Below are positions 1 to 12,443 of a stretch of 64,000 nucleotides of DNA, in pieces (position 1 is the first letter of the stretch; every line of letters starts with the position of its first letter). The DNA is from Owenia fusiformis (Eukaryota; Annelida; Polychaeta; Sabellida; Oweniidae). The stretch is from the NCBI GenBank assembly GCA_903813345.2, contig CAIIXF020000001.1, positions 7,507,098 through 7,571,097 on the forward strand, written 5' to 3'. The position numbers and the translations under genes are program-made. The notes under the pieces are model-generated. The model had not been told where the DNA came from. It did not search any database and worked only from the letters and a program-made list of their open reading frames with translations.

Positions 1-356
1 TAAGAGAGACAAATGAAAGGCTTGACAATGCAATAAAATATTTAAGAAATGGAACAACAAATATACCAAATTATTCTAGTAATACTACAGGTAATACCAT
101 GGCTTTCACCTTAGTGTCATATTACTAAGGTCATACAAAGTTAATAACATGCTAAACATCCTTGCAAAAGACGATCTATTAGGGAAATTAAGGTGAAAAA
201 CAAATGAAAATCAAAACCTTTATTCATCATATTTCTATTAGGATCTTTTATTATTCAAAAATACCATAAGGCATTCAAAGTGCATAATCTATAAAGGGAC
301 ACATCACTTAAGTTCACATTAACTTTTTTAATCAATATTACTGAAGCTGAAACACT

Positions 357-870
357 GGTCCACAGCTGGAGTTAAGCTTCATCCTAGATGGGGGACAAAA
401 TTCGTTTGATATTGATAAACTTTCCATTTAGGTTAAACCATGTAAAATCTTGATTCAAAATACTTTGTCATACAAACTAATTAAGTTTCTGCTGTAGCTC
501 AAATATCTCTGAATTTGGTGAAATTCAAAGGAAACAGCTTTGCTAAAGGATGATACTAACTCAAAAAATTATATTTTTGGAAGTGATGATACAACTCAGT
601 CTACTCCGTTTGAGTTAGTATCATCCCAATGTAAGCAAAACCGTGTTGGCGTTTTCTTTAAATTCATTTAATTTTGAATATGTTTGAGCATGTTTTTGTA
701 CAATATGTAATTCTTTACAATCAAGACATTACTAGTTTGCGTGGCAAAATATTTGGGATCCGGATTTTTCTTAGTTTAGCTAAAATCGAAGTTAATCAAT
801 ATCAAACAAACTTTGTCCACCATTTTGGATGACTGTAACTCCAGTTAGTATCATCCTGCTGCAGACCAAT
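357..870. repeat. Foldback element with long diverged inverted arms
   Basis: The left part (about 357-564) and the reverse complement of the right part (about 611-870) align along most of their length. Both arms carry TTTGATATTGAT and AAACTA blocks in matching order. The inner ends, GGATGATACTAACTCAAA at 547-564 and its exact complement at 611-628, form a perfect 18-bp stem around a ~46-bp loop. I read it as an old foldback MITE. No coding potential is visible. Confidence 0.6.
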
Positions 871-919
871 TGTTACAGTTACTGAAATAAGTTTGAATTA
901 TTTCAAAATCTAATTTTAG

Positions 920-2101
920 TTGAGAAATGTCCACCATCTTCAGTACAGTATGAAGGAACATGCTACACATTCATCAAACAACAGATGACATGGCATCAAG
1001 CTGAGTTGACGTGCCTAACACTGGGGGGACATCTGGTGGCCATAGAGACCCAATCAGAGCAGGACTTCATAGTAGGGTACTTAGATGACAATGGTAGGAT
1101 TCCTATTATTATATGCTCTTACTCGATTAATTTAAAGATTAGTTAATAGCACATATGCTACAAAAACAGCAACTCTTGAAGTAGCAAATACCAATGAACA
1201 AAACATAAGTATTTCATGAATTACTTGTTTTTAACAATCACCAGGAATGGAAATAACTAGGCAATAATACTGTCTCATTTTTTGCAAAATCTACACCTAT
1301 GGCATGACATGACGCCATATTATCGATTCCTCCTTGAGTAAAGGACCATATGACATCATACCTACATAATTTGAACCAAATCTGGTAACTCAGGTATTTG
1401 TGTTTTCAAAAAAACATTCTGAATTCAGCAGCAATATGAAAGATATCTTCTTGAGTAGACTAACCCCACAAGACATAGGCACATACCATCTGAATAAAGT
1501 CTGACAATTGGAGTAATCAAAAATTATTATTTTTCATGAAAAATGGTGGCCATTTTAAATTCAGTGGCAACCATGAAAATTTCTTCTTGAGCAGAGGTCT
1601 CTCAACTGATATTGTTTGACTGATATTTGAGTTATCAAAGATAACAATATTTACAAAATATGGTGGCCATATTGAACTGCCGTTTTGAATTGAGCGGCCA
1701 TATTGAAAGATCCTTTCTCAAGCAGAGGTCTTATTCCCATTAACCATCAGCCTATGTAGTTTGAGGTGTTTTATTTGTCAAGCAGTGTTTGGTGGAAAAA
1801 AATTAAGTATCAATGATCCATAAAAATTAAAACAGGCATCATACTTCAAGTTCTTATTTTAGATATGAAAGGATTTGACTACTGGATTGGAGCAAATGAC
1901 TTGATACAAGAAGGACAGTTTATATGGGTCGGCACAAACAAGCCCCTCAGTTACACCACATGGGCAGATATTAATGGTCCACAGCCAGACAATAATAAAG
2001 GGAAGGAACACTGTGTGCACCTTCGTGACATTCATGATCTTAACTGGAATGACATCAACTGTTTTGAGTATGAATTCAGATCAATATGTGAATACACTTA
2101 G
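920..2101 (+). CDS. C-type lectin domain protein, two 3' exons (partial)
   Basis: Two exons, 920-1093 and 1863-2101 (stop TAG 2099-2101), join in frame across a 769-bp intron with GT and AG ends. Together they encode an almost complete long-form C-type lectin domain. It opens with a cysteine-containing β-hairpin (EKCPPSS..YEGTCY), followed by the WHQAELTC helix. Exon 2 gives DYWIGAND, a QPD motif (GPQPDNNKG), LNWNDINC and the closing FRSICEY. All six cysteines expected of a long-form domain appear present. In the family, QPD plus WND predicts Ca2+-dependent binding of galactose-type sugars, as opposed to the mannose-type EPN. The domain ends at the C-terminus with no tail or membrane segment. 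The signal-peptide exon is not recognisable in bases 1-900, so it may lie outside the window or be masked by the repeat there. The gene is antisense to the neighbouring coiled-coil gene and probably inside one of its introns. Confidence 0.85.
1300..1780. repeat. Diverged tandem repeat in the lectin intron
   Basis: About four degraded units of roughly 110-150 bp lie in tandem. Each has a core like GCCATATTGAAAGAT followed by CTTGAG(C/T)AGAGGTC and an ACATA..CATC tail (near 1310, 1430, 1565 and 1700). They are strongly diverged and noncoding. Confidence 0.45.
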
Positions 2102-2807
2102 AGAACAACACATGTGGAATTATAGTTGGACTTATGATGCTGATGCAGAATATACATTGTATATTCAATTCATCAAAATATTTGACAATGTTTGTTATAT
2201 GAACAACAACAATGGTTTTGCGTATAAAGCTTTTGAGTCAACACATGAACACAGTCAACATCAGTGATCCTGATATCTTTATTATTATTAGTTATTGTTT
2301 GTTATTGTTTTAGTGTATTAATTATAAACACTGCACCTTCAAATTAATCAGCAAACTTTTTATTTTCAGTGATCTCCCAGGCTTTTTTTAAAAAAGGTCC
2401 AAAATCCTATTTACCTATTTGGTCAAAATATCTCAATTCATCATTTTGACAAACAAACACAAACAAATTTTCAACAGGGTGGCATGGAGCACAATGTACA
2501 ATTGCTCTAATGCTGGATATATTACTTATTTACCAAGAATTTTTGGGTGTATCTTTATATTGAGGGAGGCTGTTGTTAACAATGAAATCTATAGCTTACA
2601 GGCCCGTAGCCAGCCTTCGCTTTCTACTTTTCAAAAAATTCCATGGAGTTTACATTTGACAACTTCGCCCCAAAATCACTCTCAGAATGGTGAAAAATTG
2701 CATGATCTTGAAAGAATTTTTTCCCAGATTTGCTTGAATCCCCAGAACTCTCCACCTGGATATGGCCTAGCTTATCAATGTTCTCTTGGTAAAAATCATC
2801 AACATAC
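2102..2807. other. Lectin 3' flank; no gene seen
   Basis: Contains the lectin 3' UTR. A fragment of the CAGTGATCTCCC repeat family lies near 2369, and a CCCGTAGCCAG repeat end near 2603. An open frame at 2419-2814 has no recognisable domain and overlaps these repeats, so I do not call it a gene. Confidence 0.5.
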
Positions 2808-5800
2808 CTTATAATACATGCCAGGGTTGTCTTTCACAGGGTAGAATTCATCATCTTTCTTAAGCACAAAGATGTCATCCTCATCATAGTCCGACTCATC
2901 AGAATCACCCGCCATCTTGATTTTGTTGTCTTTGTGAATGTTACGTGAACCAACAGTGGTCATTGGCCGACCAGTTTGCAAATCACTCGTGGACAGAGAA
3001 AACTGAAAAACACAATGGTACATTTTATTCATTTTTAAGATGAAAATCCTACATATAGACTAATAGGGATTCCGACAAATCTGGGATTAGTATATTCATT
3101 TCACTTGAAATCCAGGAAGGTGCACATGCTGAACTGCTTATAATACTGTATTTTACAATAACATAAATCACATACCAATATCTCAATGTGAAGTAAAAGA
3201 ACATACCTTTTTAATAGAGTCAGAGTCTGATCCTTTGCCATCACTGCTACTGCTAGGTAGAGCTAATTTCTTAGTGGAGTCATGCCCCAATGATGCATTC
3301 TCCTCCCTGCTGCTAGTGGATGCTATGTTCAGACTGGTCATTGAACCCCTATAGAAGAAATACATGAGTTATGCCCTGGTAGGTTAAGAGTCTCTCCTAA
3401 GACCAGAATCTTCAGAATGATTGAATAAATAGCATTGTATTCAACAAAAACAACAATGTACAATACATTTTTTATGGAACATGAGCATATGTTTTTAAAT
3501 TCATTTTTTTAATGAATGAAACATTCCCCTTGATAAAAAAATTTATAATAATTTGCTGAATAAACTTACAATTCATTGTTTTCACCAAGTTTGACATTTA
3601 GCTTTGATCCACTGATGGGATCCTCTCCATCCCTGTTCATCTCTCCCCCAGTGTTCACCCTGTCAGGATAGCTGAGTAAACCAGCGCTGAACTGCAGTTC
3701 CACCTCATACTCCTTCTGACCAGCTAGGTACCTAACAATAGAGTGGAAAAATAAAGTGTATGTGTACAAAGGGAAACAACAAGAGCAGATTGTTCATATG
3801 AGGAAAACAATCGAAATATTTTGACTTTTTTGACATTTTTTAACATTTTATATTTGTACTCCGTCCACTCCATAGAGCAATTTGTGATATCTACAACTAT
3901 GGTTAACTTTCATTCAAAACAATCACCGTTCTCTAGTGATAATACATTTTGGAGTCAGTGACAAATTATTCACGAAAACTTGGAAACATGTCCTTATGGT
4001 ACCCCCTCTATAAGCAAATTCTAGTGGCAGGAATAGAGTGAGAGATTGCAGGACAAAACACCTGATGCAAGTAAGACTACAATAAAAGCAGTTGGTACCT
4101 TGGAAGCTTTATCACTTCTAGATAGAGATTACAGAGCCAATGATCAAGGTCGGTAGCCATCAATTCTTCAACCTTGGTGTGTTTATCAATCATAGGATCC
4201 ATTTCACCACGTAATAGAGGAACCTTGTACCTGGAACACCAAGTCATGAGCAATTATATATTCTATATTTGATACTATAGTTGATTTATGTTTAATGGGG
4301 TATGAATGATAACACTTTGTAACTAGGATTTCATAATAATATGGTTGACACTGAAAAAGATGAAAGATTTTACTTACTTTCCTTCGATGATATCAAAAGT
4401 GGCATCACAGATAGGGAATGCTCCCCAGCCTACAACACGGTCTGTGGCCACAACATTTCCACGCAACAGGAAGACCTCAAATACCAGCACCATGCCAGGT
4501 CTTACATTAGGTTTGGAAGGTAGAACAGTGAAGACACTTTGGTCAAACTACAATAATAAATGTTTGTAAGATAATAAAGCTGAACAGACACTTGTAAATA
4601 TAACATAATTTTTATTAATTATCCAAATAAGTCCAGTTTTAAAAATCCAATCACAATTCAGAAATTGATTGATAAATTATATTTTCAAATAATACAAATT
4701 ATCCGATTCTCAAAAGAAATTACACAAAAATTTTTACCTAGAATTGATAGCTAAGAAAATATTCCAGTCTAATGGCATCCTAAACTACCATTGACACTTG
4801 ACAGGTGCTTTTTTCCCACACTAAAAGAACATTACCTTCATTTCATAGTTATAGAAGTTGCCATCATGGTGCATAGGAAGAGTTGCCCCTCCCCACTGTT
4901 GACCTTTCAGGTTAGACCAGCGCATCACGTGACCCCCCAGTCTGTTATAAAGGGACGCCATCAACACATAACGCCCAGCTGAAACAAAAGATAGCATGAG
5001 ACTATAAGTGTTTCTCATACACTTAAGCTGACCTGAATGATCTCGCAAAATACACAAATATAACAAGATCTAACCCTTTAATGTTTTAATGTTGAACCCA
5101 TTATGGAGAGTTACCTTTTCAAAAATTGTTCTTTGTCATTGCTATTTAATATAAACCAATCTAATTCCAATATTGGGGGCTGCATTTTTTGGATCACCCT
5201 GTATATGAAAGTGCAAACATCTTATACCTGGTAACTTGTCCTTGACCCCTCTGAGACAGCTTAGCTTCACCTGTATGGGCTGAGGAGTCTTGTCCCAGTC
5301 TACCTTCCAACGACGACCAGTAGATCCCCCATAGTGGCCATCAGCCATCACCAAGTCACCATACATTGTCTGAAAAAAAATATTATAAATACCAGACCTT
5401 AAAGAATAAATAAATACAAAATACATGTTATAGTAGATTGTTTTAGATGTTTCAGTATCTTCATTTGGTGTAACATGTAGTACCTTTTTGACAGCTTGAC
5501 ATTATACTATGTTTAAAGCTAGGAAAAATTCAATTCTTATCATATCAAATCAGTGAAGATTATTATTCCGAAGGCTCACAATTGTAATGATTAAAGACCT
5601 TTTACACATAGTGCATTTACATGAATAGACCGAAATGAGCTGAAATAGTCAGATGAAATCACACATTACCTTGACTTCTCCCTTACGTCTCTCCAGAGAT
5701 GAAATGAGTTGATTCTCTGCACGTCTGAATGCCTTATGGAGTCTGTCCATCTGTAGCCTCTCTCTTTGTAAAGCTAGCTCCTACAAAATGCAATAAAAAT

Positions 5801-8800
5801 TGAATAAAAACAAATGATTTATTATCAAGTCATAGCTAATGGCTTCTTGAATACTAGAACCTGTCAAAGATCATCAAAATATACAAGAACACACATTTCA
5901 GTGTATCTTAAGGGTGTTCTAAGAAGAATCTTCAAGACCAAACCTTAGGTATCTCGTTAAACATTTTAGCTCTTGATTTTATAATTGATACATGTTGCAG
6001 CTGGAAAAGTAAAATTAAAAGAGAGTTGATAATCATTGGAAACCAGTGAAAGAAAATTCACCTCTTGATGTCTGATATTAGTACGCCTATCTTTAAGTGT
6101 TGTGGCCACTCTACGCTTTGCTTCTTCCTCTTTAAGAAGTAGTTCCTCATACTTCATGCGTGATGCAATGGCTTCCTGTTGCTGATACATGATATGCTCA
6201 TCGCGAAGTCTCTTCTCCTCTTCCTGATTTGAAACAAACAATAAATGAATTGTATTTTAAGGTATGTGGACTCACATAGGAAGGTAACTTCAATTTAAAC
6301 ACTAAGTATAATTTATTCCCGGGACAGTAGAGTCGCAAAATAGTACAGATTTTTTATCAAAACATAATGCAGTATAGAGAACAAAAGATTGAAACACTAG
6401 TGATATTACAAACATTTTTCAAAACATTCTGATATTCAAATATCTCTTTGGTTGTATCAGAAACACTAACATCGATGAAAAAGTGTTGCATAAATTAAAA
6501 TCATATTATATATGATACATATACAGGGTGTCAAATAAGTCCCGTCCCCCCTGCTACAGCTAAAACCATAACAGAAGGTACCTAGTGTGATATACCATTG
6601 GAAAGATCATCCGAAGTTATGTTAACTCACCAACTCTCAAGTATTTTGGATGAAATTTACCTATATTTTTATGATGTCTTTTAAAATTAACGTGCCCTCA
6701 TTTAAGTAGCTTTTTAGCGTCAAAATGACAAGGATATGACCTCAGAAATACATCAAAAAGTTAATCTTTTTCACATTCCACTTGTTACACAAAGGTTTTC
6801 ACCACTTTCCTTGCACCTCTATTTTCTACACATCTAACCCTGTCCAGAAATAGGTTAAATTCATCGCCATAAACATATTAAGTCATATTTTGGTCCTGTG
6901 ACCTTTCTTATACACGATTCTTAAAATCGTGCCAAATACGCCAAATTGCCATGTTTCTAGGCATATGGTCACCTCAATTGATACAATGCAAAAATTTCTG
7001 AGATTGATTGACATGTGTCAGATATATGCTAATCAACGTAACTTTGGAAGACCTTTCCAATGATATATCACACTTGGTACCAAATATCTTGGTTTTGGCT
7101 GTAGAGGGGGGGACGGGACTTATTTGACACCCTGTAAGCAGCATCTTTCAAATAAATAATAATTTGTAAACAAACTTACCTGGACCTCTTCCAAAGATAT
7201 ACTCCCAATCATGAGCACCTCATCTTTTATTGTATGTTCAAACTCATCCACATATTGATTAATCTCCTCTTCTTCCATCTGCAGCTTCAACTCTGAAATC
7301 TTCTTGTACATTGGGGCATGCTCCGGGGCAGAAAACAAAGATGGAGGCTCAGGAATATCAAACTCTGTCTCCTCTTTTTCCATCTTTTCGATGATTTTTA
7401 CAATCTTTGGCTGCCCATCTTCTTCTCCATCTTTAGGAGTGAAATCTGCAATTAATACAGTATGGTTGTGTCTGTTGTTATAGGTTGATATTTTCTTACC
7501 AGATAATTAGACTTTTTACATTAATTTCTATACAATCATTTCTAGATCCCTGGGGGTTAAATTCTACAACACTATTCTGGTTTTTGTCAAACAGAAATAT
7601 AAATAATATATTGTTTCATATGGGCCAAGTAAAATCTCTACTAAAGTAACACATGCAAGGTCAAGCTTATTCAAATGTCTCAAATCTCATCAAAAAGTTA
7701 AAATACAAGTACAATAAATATCCTACCATATTTAAACTCCTCTTCATTCCACTCAATTCCATAGTCACGAGGGTCAAGGTTACTGAAGTCGCGATCTTCA
7801 AAGTCATACGTCTTTGTCCTTGATGTTGTTGTCTTAACAGTAGGAAAAGGAACAGATTCTTCATTCTCCTCAGTTTCAACTTTAACAGTTCCATCATCTG
7901 TTACTTTCACAGCTTCATCTTGGGGCTGTTCTCCATTCAGCACTTTGGAGTCCTCTTCCTGAGGGGGTTTGCCTGTTGCAACAGTTGATGGAACAGCCTC
8001 GGTAGGTGTACTAGCAGCTATTGGAACAGCTTCCGTAGGCTCTGGGTCTTTTACAACATTTTCAGTTTCTAAAATAAAAATATGGATTCTTTGAAAATTT
8101 AATGTAACATCATACATACATGTATATTAGATATCATTGTTCTCTGGAAGAGCATGTATGTGCATTTTAAAAATATAATATACTCATAATATACAAATAT
8201 CAATGACAGAAATAAAAAATAAATATGTATACAATATTGATTTAAATGTCAATTTAAATGTTATTATACCTTTCAATGGTTCTGTACTTTCAACATTTTT
8301 GCTCATGGTTTCTTCTGTCGGAGCTGCAGCCTTTGCCTCTTGTGTTGGGACTGAGGGGTCTTTATTTTCCTCATTTGATTGGTCTGTAAATGAAAATACA
8401 GAATGAAATCCTGTGATAAGGGCCGACATGAAAAAATCAGTTCATTCGACGATTGAACGCACCTCTCATTTCCAGGCAAAAGGACCAGTTAACTTTTCCA
8501 CATCAAAATTGCATATATAGCATTGAAGCCAGGTCTTACATGCCTAAGTTTGAAATAGTATTATAGAGTACATGTCATTATAAAACAAAGTTTTGCATAA
8601 ACGTCAAATCTTGCCCTTTGTGTTTTCTCATTATTTGACTTGTCCTTACACCTGTAGTAACATATTTTGCAATATCTATGTAAAATCAATCATAGATGTC
8701 AAAATCACTAACCTTTTGACCGTTTCTTCTTCTTTTTATGTTTTTTGGCTGGAAATTATAATTCATATTAAAAATTATCAAAACAAAGAGGAATTGCACA

Positions 8801-9567
8801 AAGAACATCAAAATTGGAAATCAAGTGTAATGCTATAGATATAAGAAAAAAATGTTGACTTTTTTTAATTTTTTGAATAAAGAATTTTGAGACCAAGGCC
8901 AAAATGTTCAAATACAGCATTGAAATATATTGAAATCCAATCTAACTACACAAATATGTTTCTTAACACTGACAAAACAAACACCAATTTCTATTCAATC
9001 CACAACAATAGCTTCTTGAAGCTATTGAGGATTAAAGCTAGTGAATGATCGATAAAGTGTTCTCCAGAAGATATACATAGATGTACACTGTATAATGACT
9101 TCAAAGACCATAATTTTAAGCATCTGTCTTGTGTGACAAAATCCCACTTAAAGCATTTTTGTAAACAGCCTTGATAAATTGCAAGTGGTTATAAATCCAA
9201 TCCAATGTAATCACACTTTTTTGTTTTACTTATCATCTTAATATCATATCAGAATCTTTCAATAAGAGGTAAACAATGGAGGTGACAATGTTCATCATAA
9301 TTTGTTGGATGTGTACACGATTTATATACTATTTACATTTACTATCCCTATCTGAAGGTTTTAAAAGCAAGACACAATATATGTAATAGAATTAGTACGT
9401 TTTTGAATAGGTCCTTTATCTTGTTCAGTGGGTGGAGGGTTCTCTTCTGCTACTGCTTGTTTCGTTGCATCTGGTGCATTATCTGGTGCATTATCTGGTG
9501 CAGTACTGGGTGCAGGAGCCTGCTCCTTATCCCCAGTACTTGTGGACGGATTGTTTGAGTCACTCAT
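2808..9567 (-). CDS. Coiled-coil protein with C2-like domain, 3' end missing
   Basis: Fifteen exons, all with AG/GT borders and consistent phase: 9399-9567 (ATG), 8713-8748, 8270-8383, 7727-8068, 7180-7445, 6062-6223, 5944-6000, 5670-5780, 5228-5369, 4836-4978, 4378-4547, 4099-4230, 3570-3731, 3207-3348 and 2808-3002. They encode 781 residues, and the last donor points further left, so the C-terminus is off the window. In order: an acidic, Pro/Ala-rich N-terminus; a 12-codon lysine cluster exon (KKHKKKKRSK); a second acidic linker; a conserved-looking YDFEDRDFSNLDPRDYGIEW segment; a charged coiled coil (about 270-420); then a β-rich region (about 435-620) resembling a C2 domain (VKLSCLRGVKDKLPAGRY..). 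A Ser-rich and acidic tail follows. I cannot name it with confidence. An orofacial-cleft-1-candidate (OFCC1)-type protein or a ciliary C2 protein are weak guesses. One intron carries a 611-bp MITE. Confidence 0.8.
6524..7134. mobile_element. 611-bp TA-flanked MITE with long inverted ends
   Basis: The element starts CAGGGTGTCAAATAAGTCCC and ends with the inverse, flanked on both sides by TA (6522-6523, 7135-7136). The inverted similarity extends about 110 bp inward on each side. The TA duplication and CAGGGTG end suggest a Tc1/mariner-type nonautonomous element. It sits in an intron of the coiled-coil gene. Confidence 0.8.
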
Positions 9568-9568
9568 C

Positions 9569-9732
9569 TTTTACAGCTCACTGTAATCACAGATATTTGA
9601 AGAATAAAGAGTCAATCATCATAAGAATTTTACAGCTGATTATAATCACAGTTATCTGAAGAATAAAGAGTCTATCATCATAAGAATTTTACAGCTGATT
9701 ATAATCACAGTTATCTGAAGAATAAAGAGTAA
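9569..9732. repeat. 63-bp tandem repeat just upstream of an ATG
   Basis: About 2.6 copies of a unit containing TTTTACAGCTGATTATAATC, CTGAAGAATAAAGAGT and ATCATCATAAGAA begin 2 bp upstream of the ATG at 9567. On the minus strand they would be 5' UTR or promoter sequence of the coiled-coil gene. Copies two and three are nearly identical and the first is more diverged. Confidence 0.75.
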
Positions 9733-10680
9733 GATCCTACTCATAGGGGACTTGTGTAAGCTATTTTACTTTTCATTTTGATACCTACAAAATGTCCTTC
9801 CTCACTTTGAGAAAAAAGTTTGAGGAAAAACATTTAAAGAAAAAGCAGTTTTAAAGAAAACAAGGCATTAACAATTAACATGACTAAATGTCTAAGTGGA
9901 GCTCACATAATATCATATTATGAGTTCAATCTTAAGTCTTTGAACTTCTGAGAACTTGTAGATGACTTTGAAAAAATTGGTCAATTTTGATGTAAGTTGA
10001 ATTAAGACCTTTTTTATCTAACATGTCATTAACTTCTATTGAATGCTCCGAAGACCACAATAGAATCAGAATGAGATAAACAAAATTTACCTTCTCCTAT
10101 ATTGTAGCTTTACTCCAATCATAAATCCTATGTGTTTTATCCTGCCTTATACATGTATGCGGTATATGTCATGATCTAAAAATTGGAAATCAACCAGCTG
10201 CCATTTTTTCACTTCATAATTTGAATTGCGAGTTTTGGTCTTATTACCTTACAAAAACGTTCAAAAAACACATGAAGTGATCAATGTATTAATGTTAGTT
10301 CAAATCTTTTGGATTGCTTCTTTGAACTTTAGATCATTTAAATCTCAATTGAGTAGTTTTCCCAACTGTTCCACAGATCCAGAGCCAGATGCAGCACCTA
10401 TTAGTAGTAGGCTCAAAGGATAAATGGGAAGAATCCGGAAGATAAGACTCAAAAAAATGACCACCCAAAAATATGACCCTCGTACTGACCTTTATTTCTT
10501 CCATCTGTCAGACCATGGGCTTTCATCTAGTTGAAAGCCCATGGTCAGACATTGATTGATCAATATTTACCCTGTAATCTCTTCTTTATGTATTAGTTTG
10601 AATGGTTGTATGATATCAATTATTGATGCTGTTAATCAAATTTTCCTTGGTCATTTCTTTCAAATTTCCAGAGCGTAAAG
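9733..10680. other. Upstream region of the coiled-coil gene; one hairpin
   Basis: No gene recognised. A hairpin at about 10513-10548 has 15-bp perfect arms (GACCATGGGCTTTCA and its complement) around a 6-nt loop. Apart from that it is unremarkable AT-rich sequence. Confidence 0.5.
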
Positions 10681-10878
10681 ATAATGGAGTGTTTCGGTTT
10701 CGGTAATTTCCGGCAATGTCTGATGTTGTTCGTCTCTCAAATTACGTCACATGGCAACAAACACTTTCTCGGTAATCTCTGATGTGACGTCATCCGGAGT
10801 GATGTCATATTCTCAGAAACAACATTTGACTTCAGGAATAAACATTTGAACAACGGAAATAGTCGAAGCACTCCATTA
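10681..10878. repeat. ~200-bp inverted-end element or promoter block
   Basis: The ends are inverted copies (TAATGGAGTGTTTCG at the left; CGAAGCACTCCATTA at the right). The interior is unusually rich in promoter-like sites: ACGTCAC, GGCAAC, TGACGTCA and TGATGTCA. A related half-end, GTTTCGAAGCACTCGATG, recurs near 13990. It could be a MITE carrying regulatory sites or the divergent promoter of the coiled-coil gene 1.1 kb away. Confidence 0.5.
10744..10792. promoter_or_regulatory. CRE site and X-box-like motif
   Basis: TGACGTCA at 10785-10792 is a perfect CREB/ATF site. GTCACATGGCAAC at 10746-10758 matches the RFX X-box consensus (GTNRCC, spacer, RGYAAC) at all but one position. RFX factors drive ciliary genes in animals. 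Use by the nearby coiled-coil gene is speculative. Confidence 0.3.
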
Positions 10879-11216
10879 AATATATGCTTGTTTATTTTAT
10901 GCTTTTATCAACAGACGCTTTCTTGAATGCGTGGCTATAGTGATTGGAGATGAAGCTAACAACAGTACGCATCATTTGAGGTATGACATGTGATATTTAT
11001 TGATAAACTGACTCCAAAATCAAGGAAATATATATTTTCCGAAGATCTTATGTCTTGTCCTTGAGTATATTTATTGAGCCTAGACACGACTGAAGAAGAG
11101 GAAGACTGTCATCCTCCTAAGCAGGTATCCAGTGCCAGGACTATAGTCCTGCGAACGTCTTATTCTTTTGCCTGTACGATTACAACATGGGAGAATTTTC
11201 TACGCTTCTTACACTT

Positions 11217-11568
11217 AAGATACCTATTTCAATAGATTCCTTGGTATTTTAACATTCTTTTCCACAATTGTCTGGGTTTATCGGCAGAACAAAGATATTT
11301 TTGTTTTTGATCGCAATATTTGCATGTAATATTTAACTTATTTCAACCGTCAAATTCTTCCATTTATTGGTACATCCGGGCCACTTCCGGGTCAGTCAAA
11401 CGGGGAATCCCCTTTTAAATCCGACCGCCATCTTGGAAAGTGATGGAATATCTCTCGATGAAAAAGAAAAATGTTCCCATTCTGCCGATATACCAAAACA
11501 ATTGTGGATTCAACTACACAAAAAGATTGCTAAAATACCCAGGAATCTATTGAAGTAGGTATCTTAAT
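11217..11568. repeat. Inverted repeat pair around a short open frame
   Basis: AAGATACCTATTTCAATAGA and the following four bases at 11217-11240 pair with 11545-11568 at 23 of 24 positions. The loop contains CCGCCATCTTGG, a YY1-like site, and an open frame (11367-11558, 63 codons) with no recognisable homology. I leave that frame unannotated as a gene. Confidence 0.55.
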
Positions 11569-11582
11569 AGTCCAACAACATT

Positions 11583-11638
11583 AGACCTAGCCCGGGCCTC
11601 ATTTCTTATCTGACATGTGTTATGGCCCGGCTAGGTCT
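11583..11638. repeat. Hairpin with TTAGACCTAGCC arms
   Basis: TTAGACCTAGCCCGGGCC and GGCCCGGCTAGGTCTAA are near-perfect inverted copies separated by about 25 nt. The region from here to 12270 holds no recognisable gene. Confidence 0.5.
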
Positions 11639-12443
11639 AACCTCCATGACCATTTTGCCTTTGATGCGTTAATTTAATCGTTCAGCAGGTTTCGACAAGC
11701 GGAACTAATTGAACCGTGAAAACATGGCAATATTACACAAAGAATGTGATTCAAGCATGCATACATACCTTATAAACACATACACCCCATCCCGTATCCC
11801 CCTTAGACCCTATTGATGCATAATTACGAAAATATTGGAGACAGGTTTGGAATATGACGAAAATGTCGGTCAGTTTCGGTAACATCGAAATTGCAAATCG
11901 TTTCAGGAATTAACCGTCATCACGGCACTGCATTAACGAACAGTTGGTTTGCAATTAATAACTATTTTGCGTGTATATACGCGCTATATAAATTAATCAA
12001 AGATACCTGTTATCCTCAAAATTGATCTTTTTATCCCGAGTAATCGCGATAATAATTATCAATCTCTTTGACCACAATTTCGTTTCGCTGGTAGTTTAAT
12101 TTTACGATCCGGGACACTCAGATGAACAGACACAATGACGGACATGCGGAAATGTCACTTTAGAGATTGGTAAGTGTAGCCTCATTTTACTCGTATAAAT
12201 GAACATTTAACACAATAATATTGTGTTAAATCGCTTGATGTTATGTGTTTTTATATTATTGTCAAGTATCAGTTGCACGAAAACGAGACTGAAATAATGA
12301 AAAGCTAAAACTCCGAACTGACGAGGATAAGTGCCGTTTGTTACTATAAAACACATAGGAGTTGAGTTATTCTTCCTTTTAGAGACGTTTAAGTTACCAG
12401 GGAGTCTACTGAATCCATTAAAAGTGAATGTAGGCGTAGAATA

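Noticed and set aside
2419-2814. 131-codon plus-strand ORF beside the lectin
   Set aside because: It overlaps repeat fragments, shows no domain and has no splice context.
11367-11558. 63-codon ORF ending near a GT dinucleotide
   Set aside because: It lies in the loop of an inverted repeat and resembles nothing known; a first exon is possible but unsupported.
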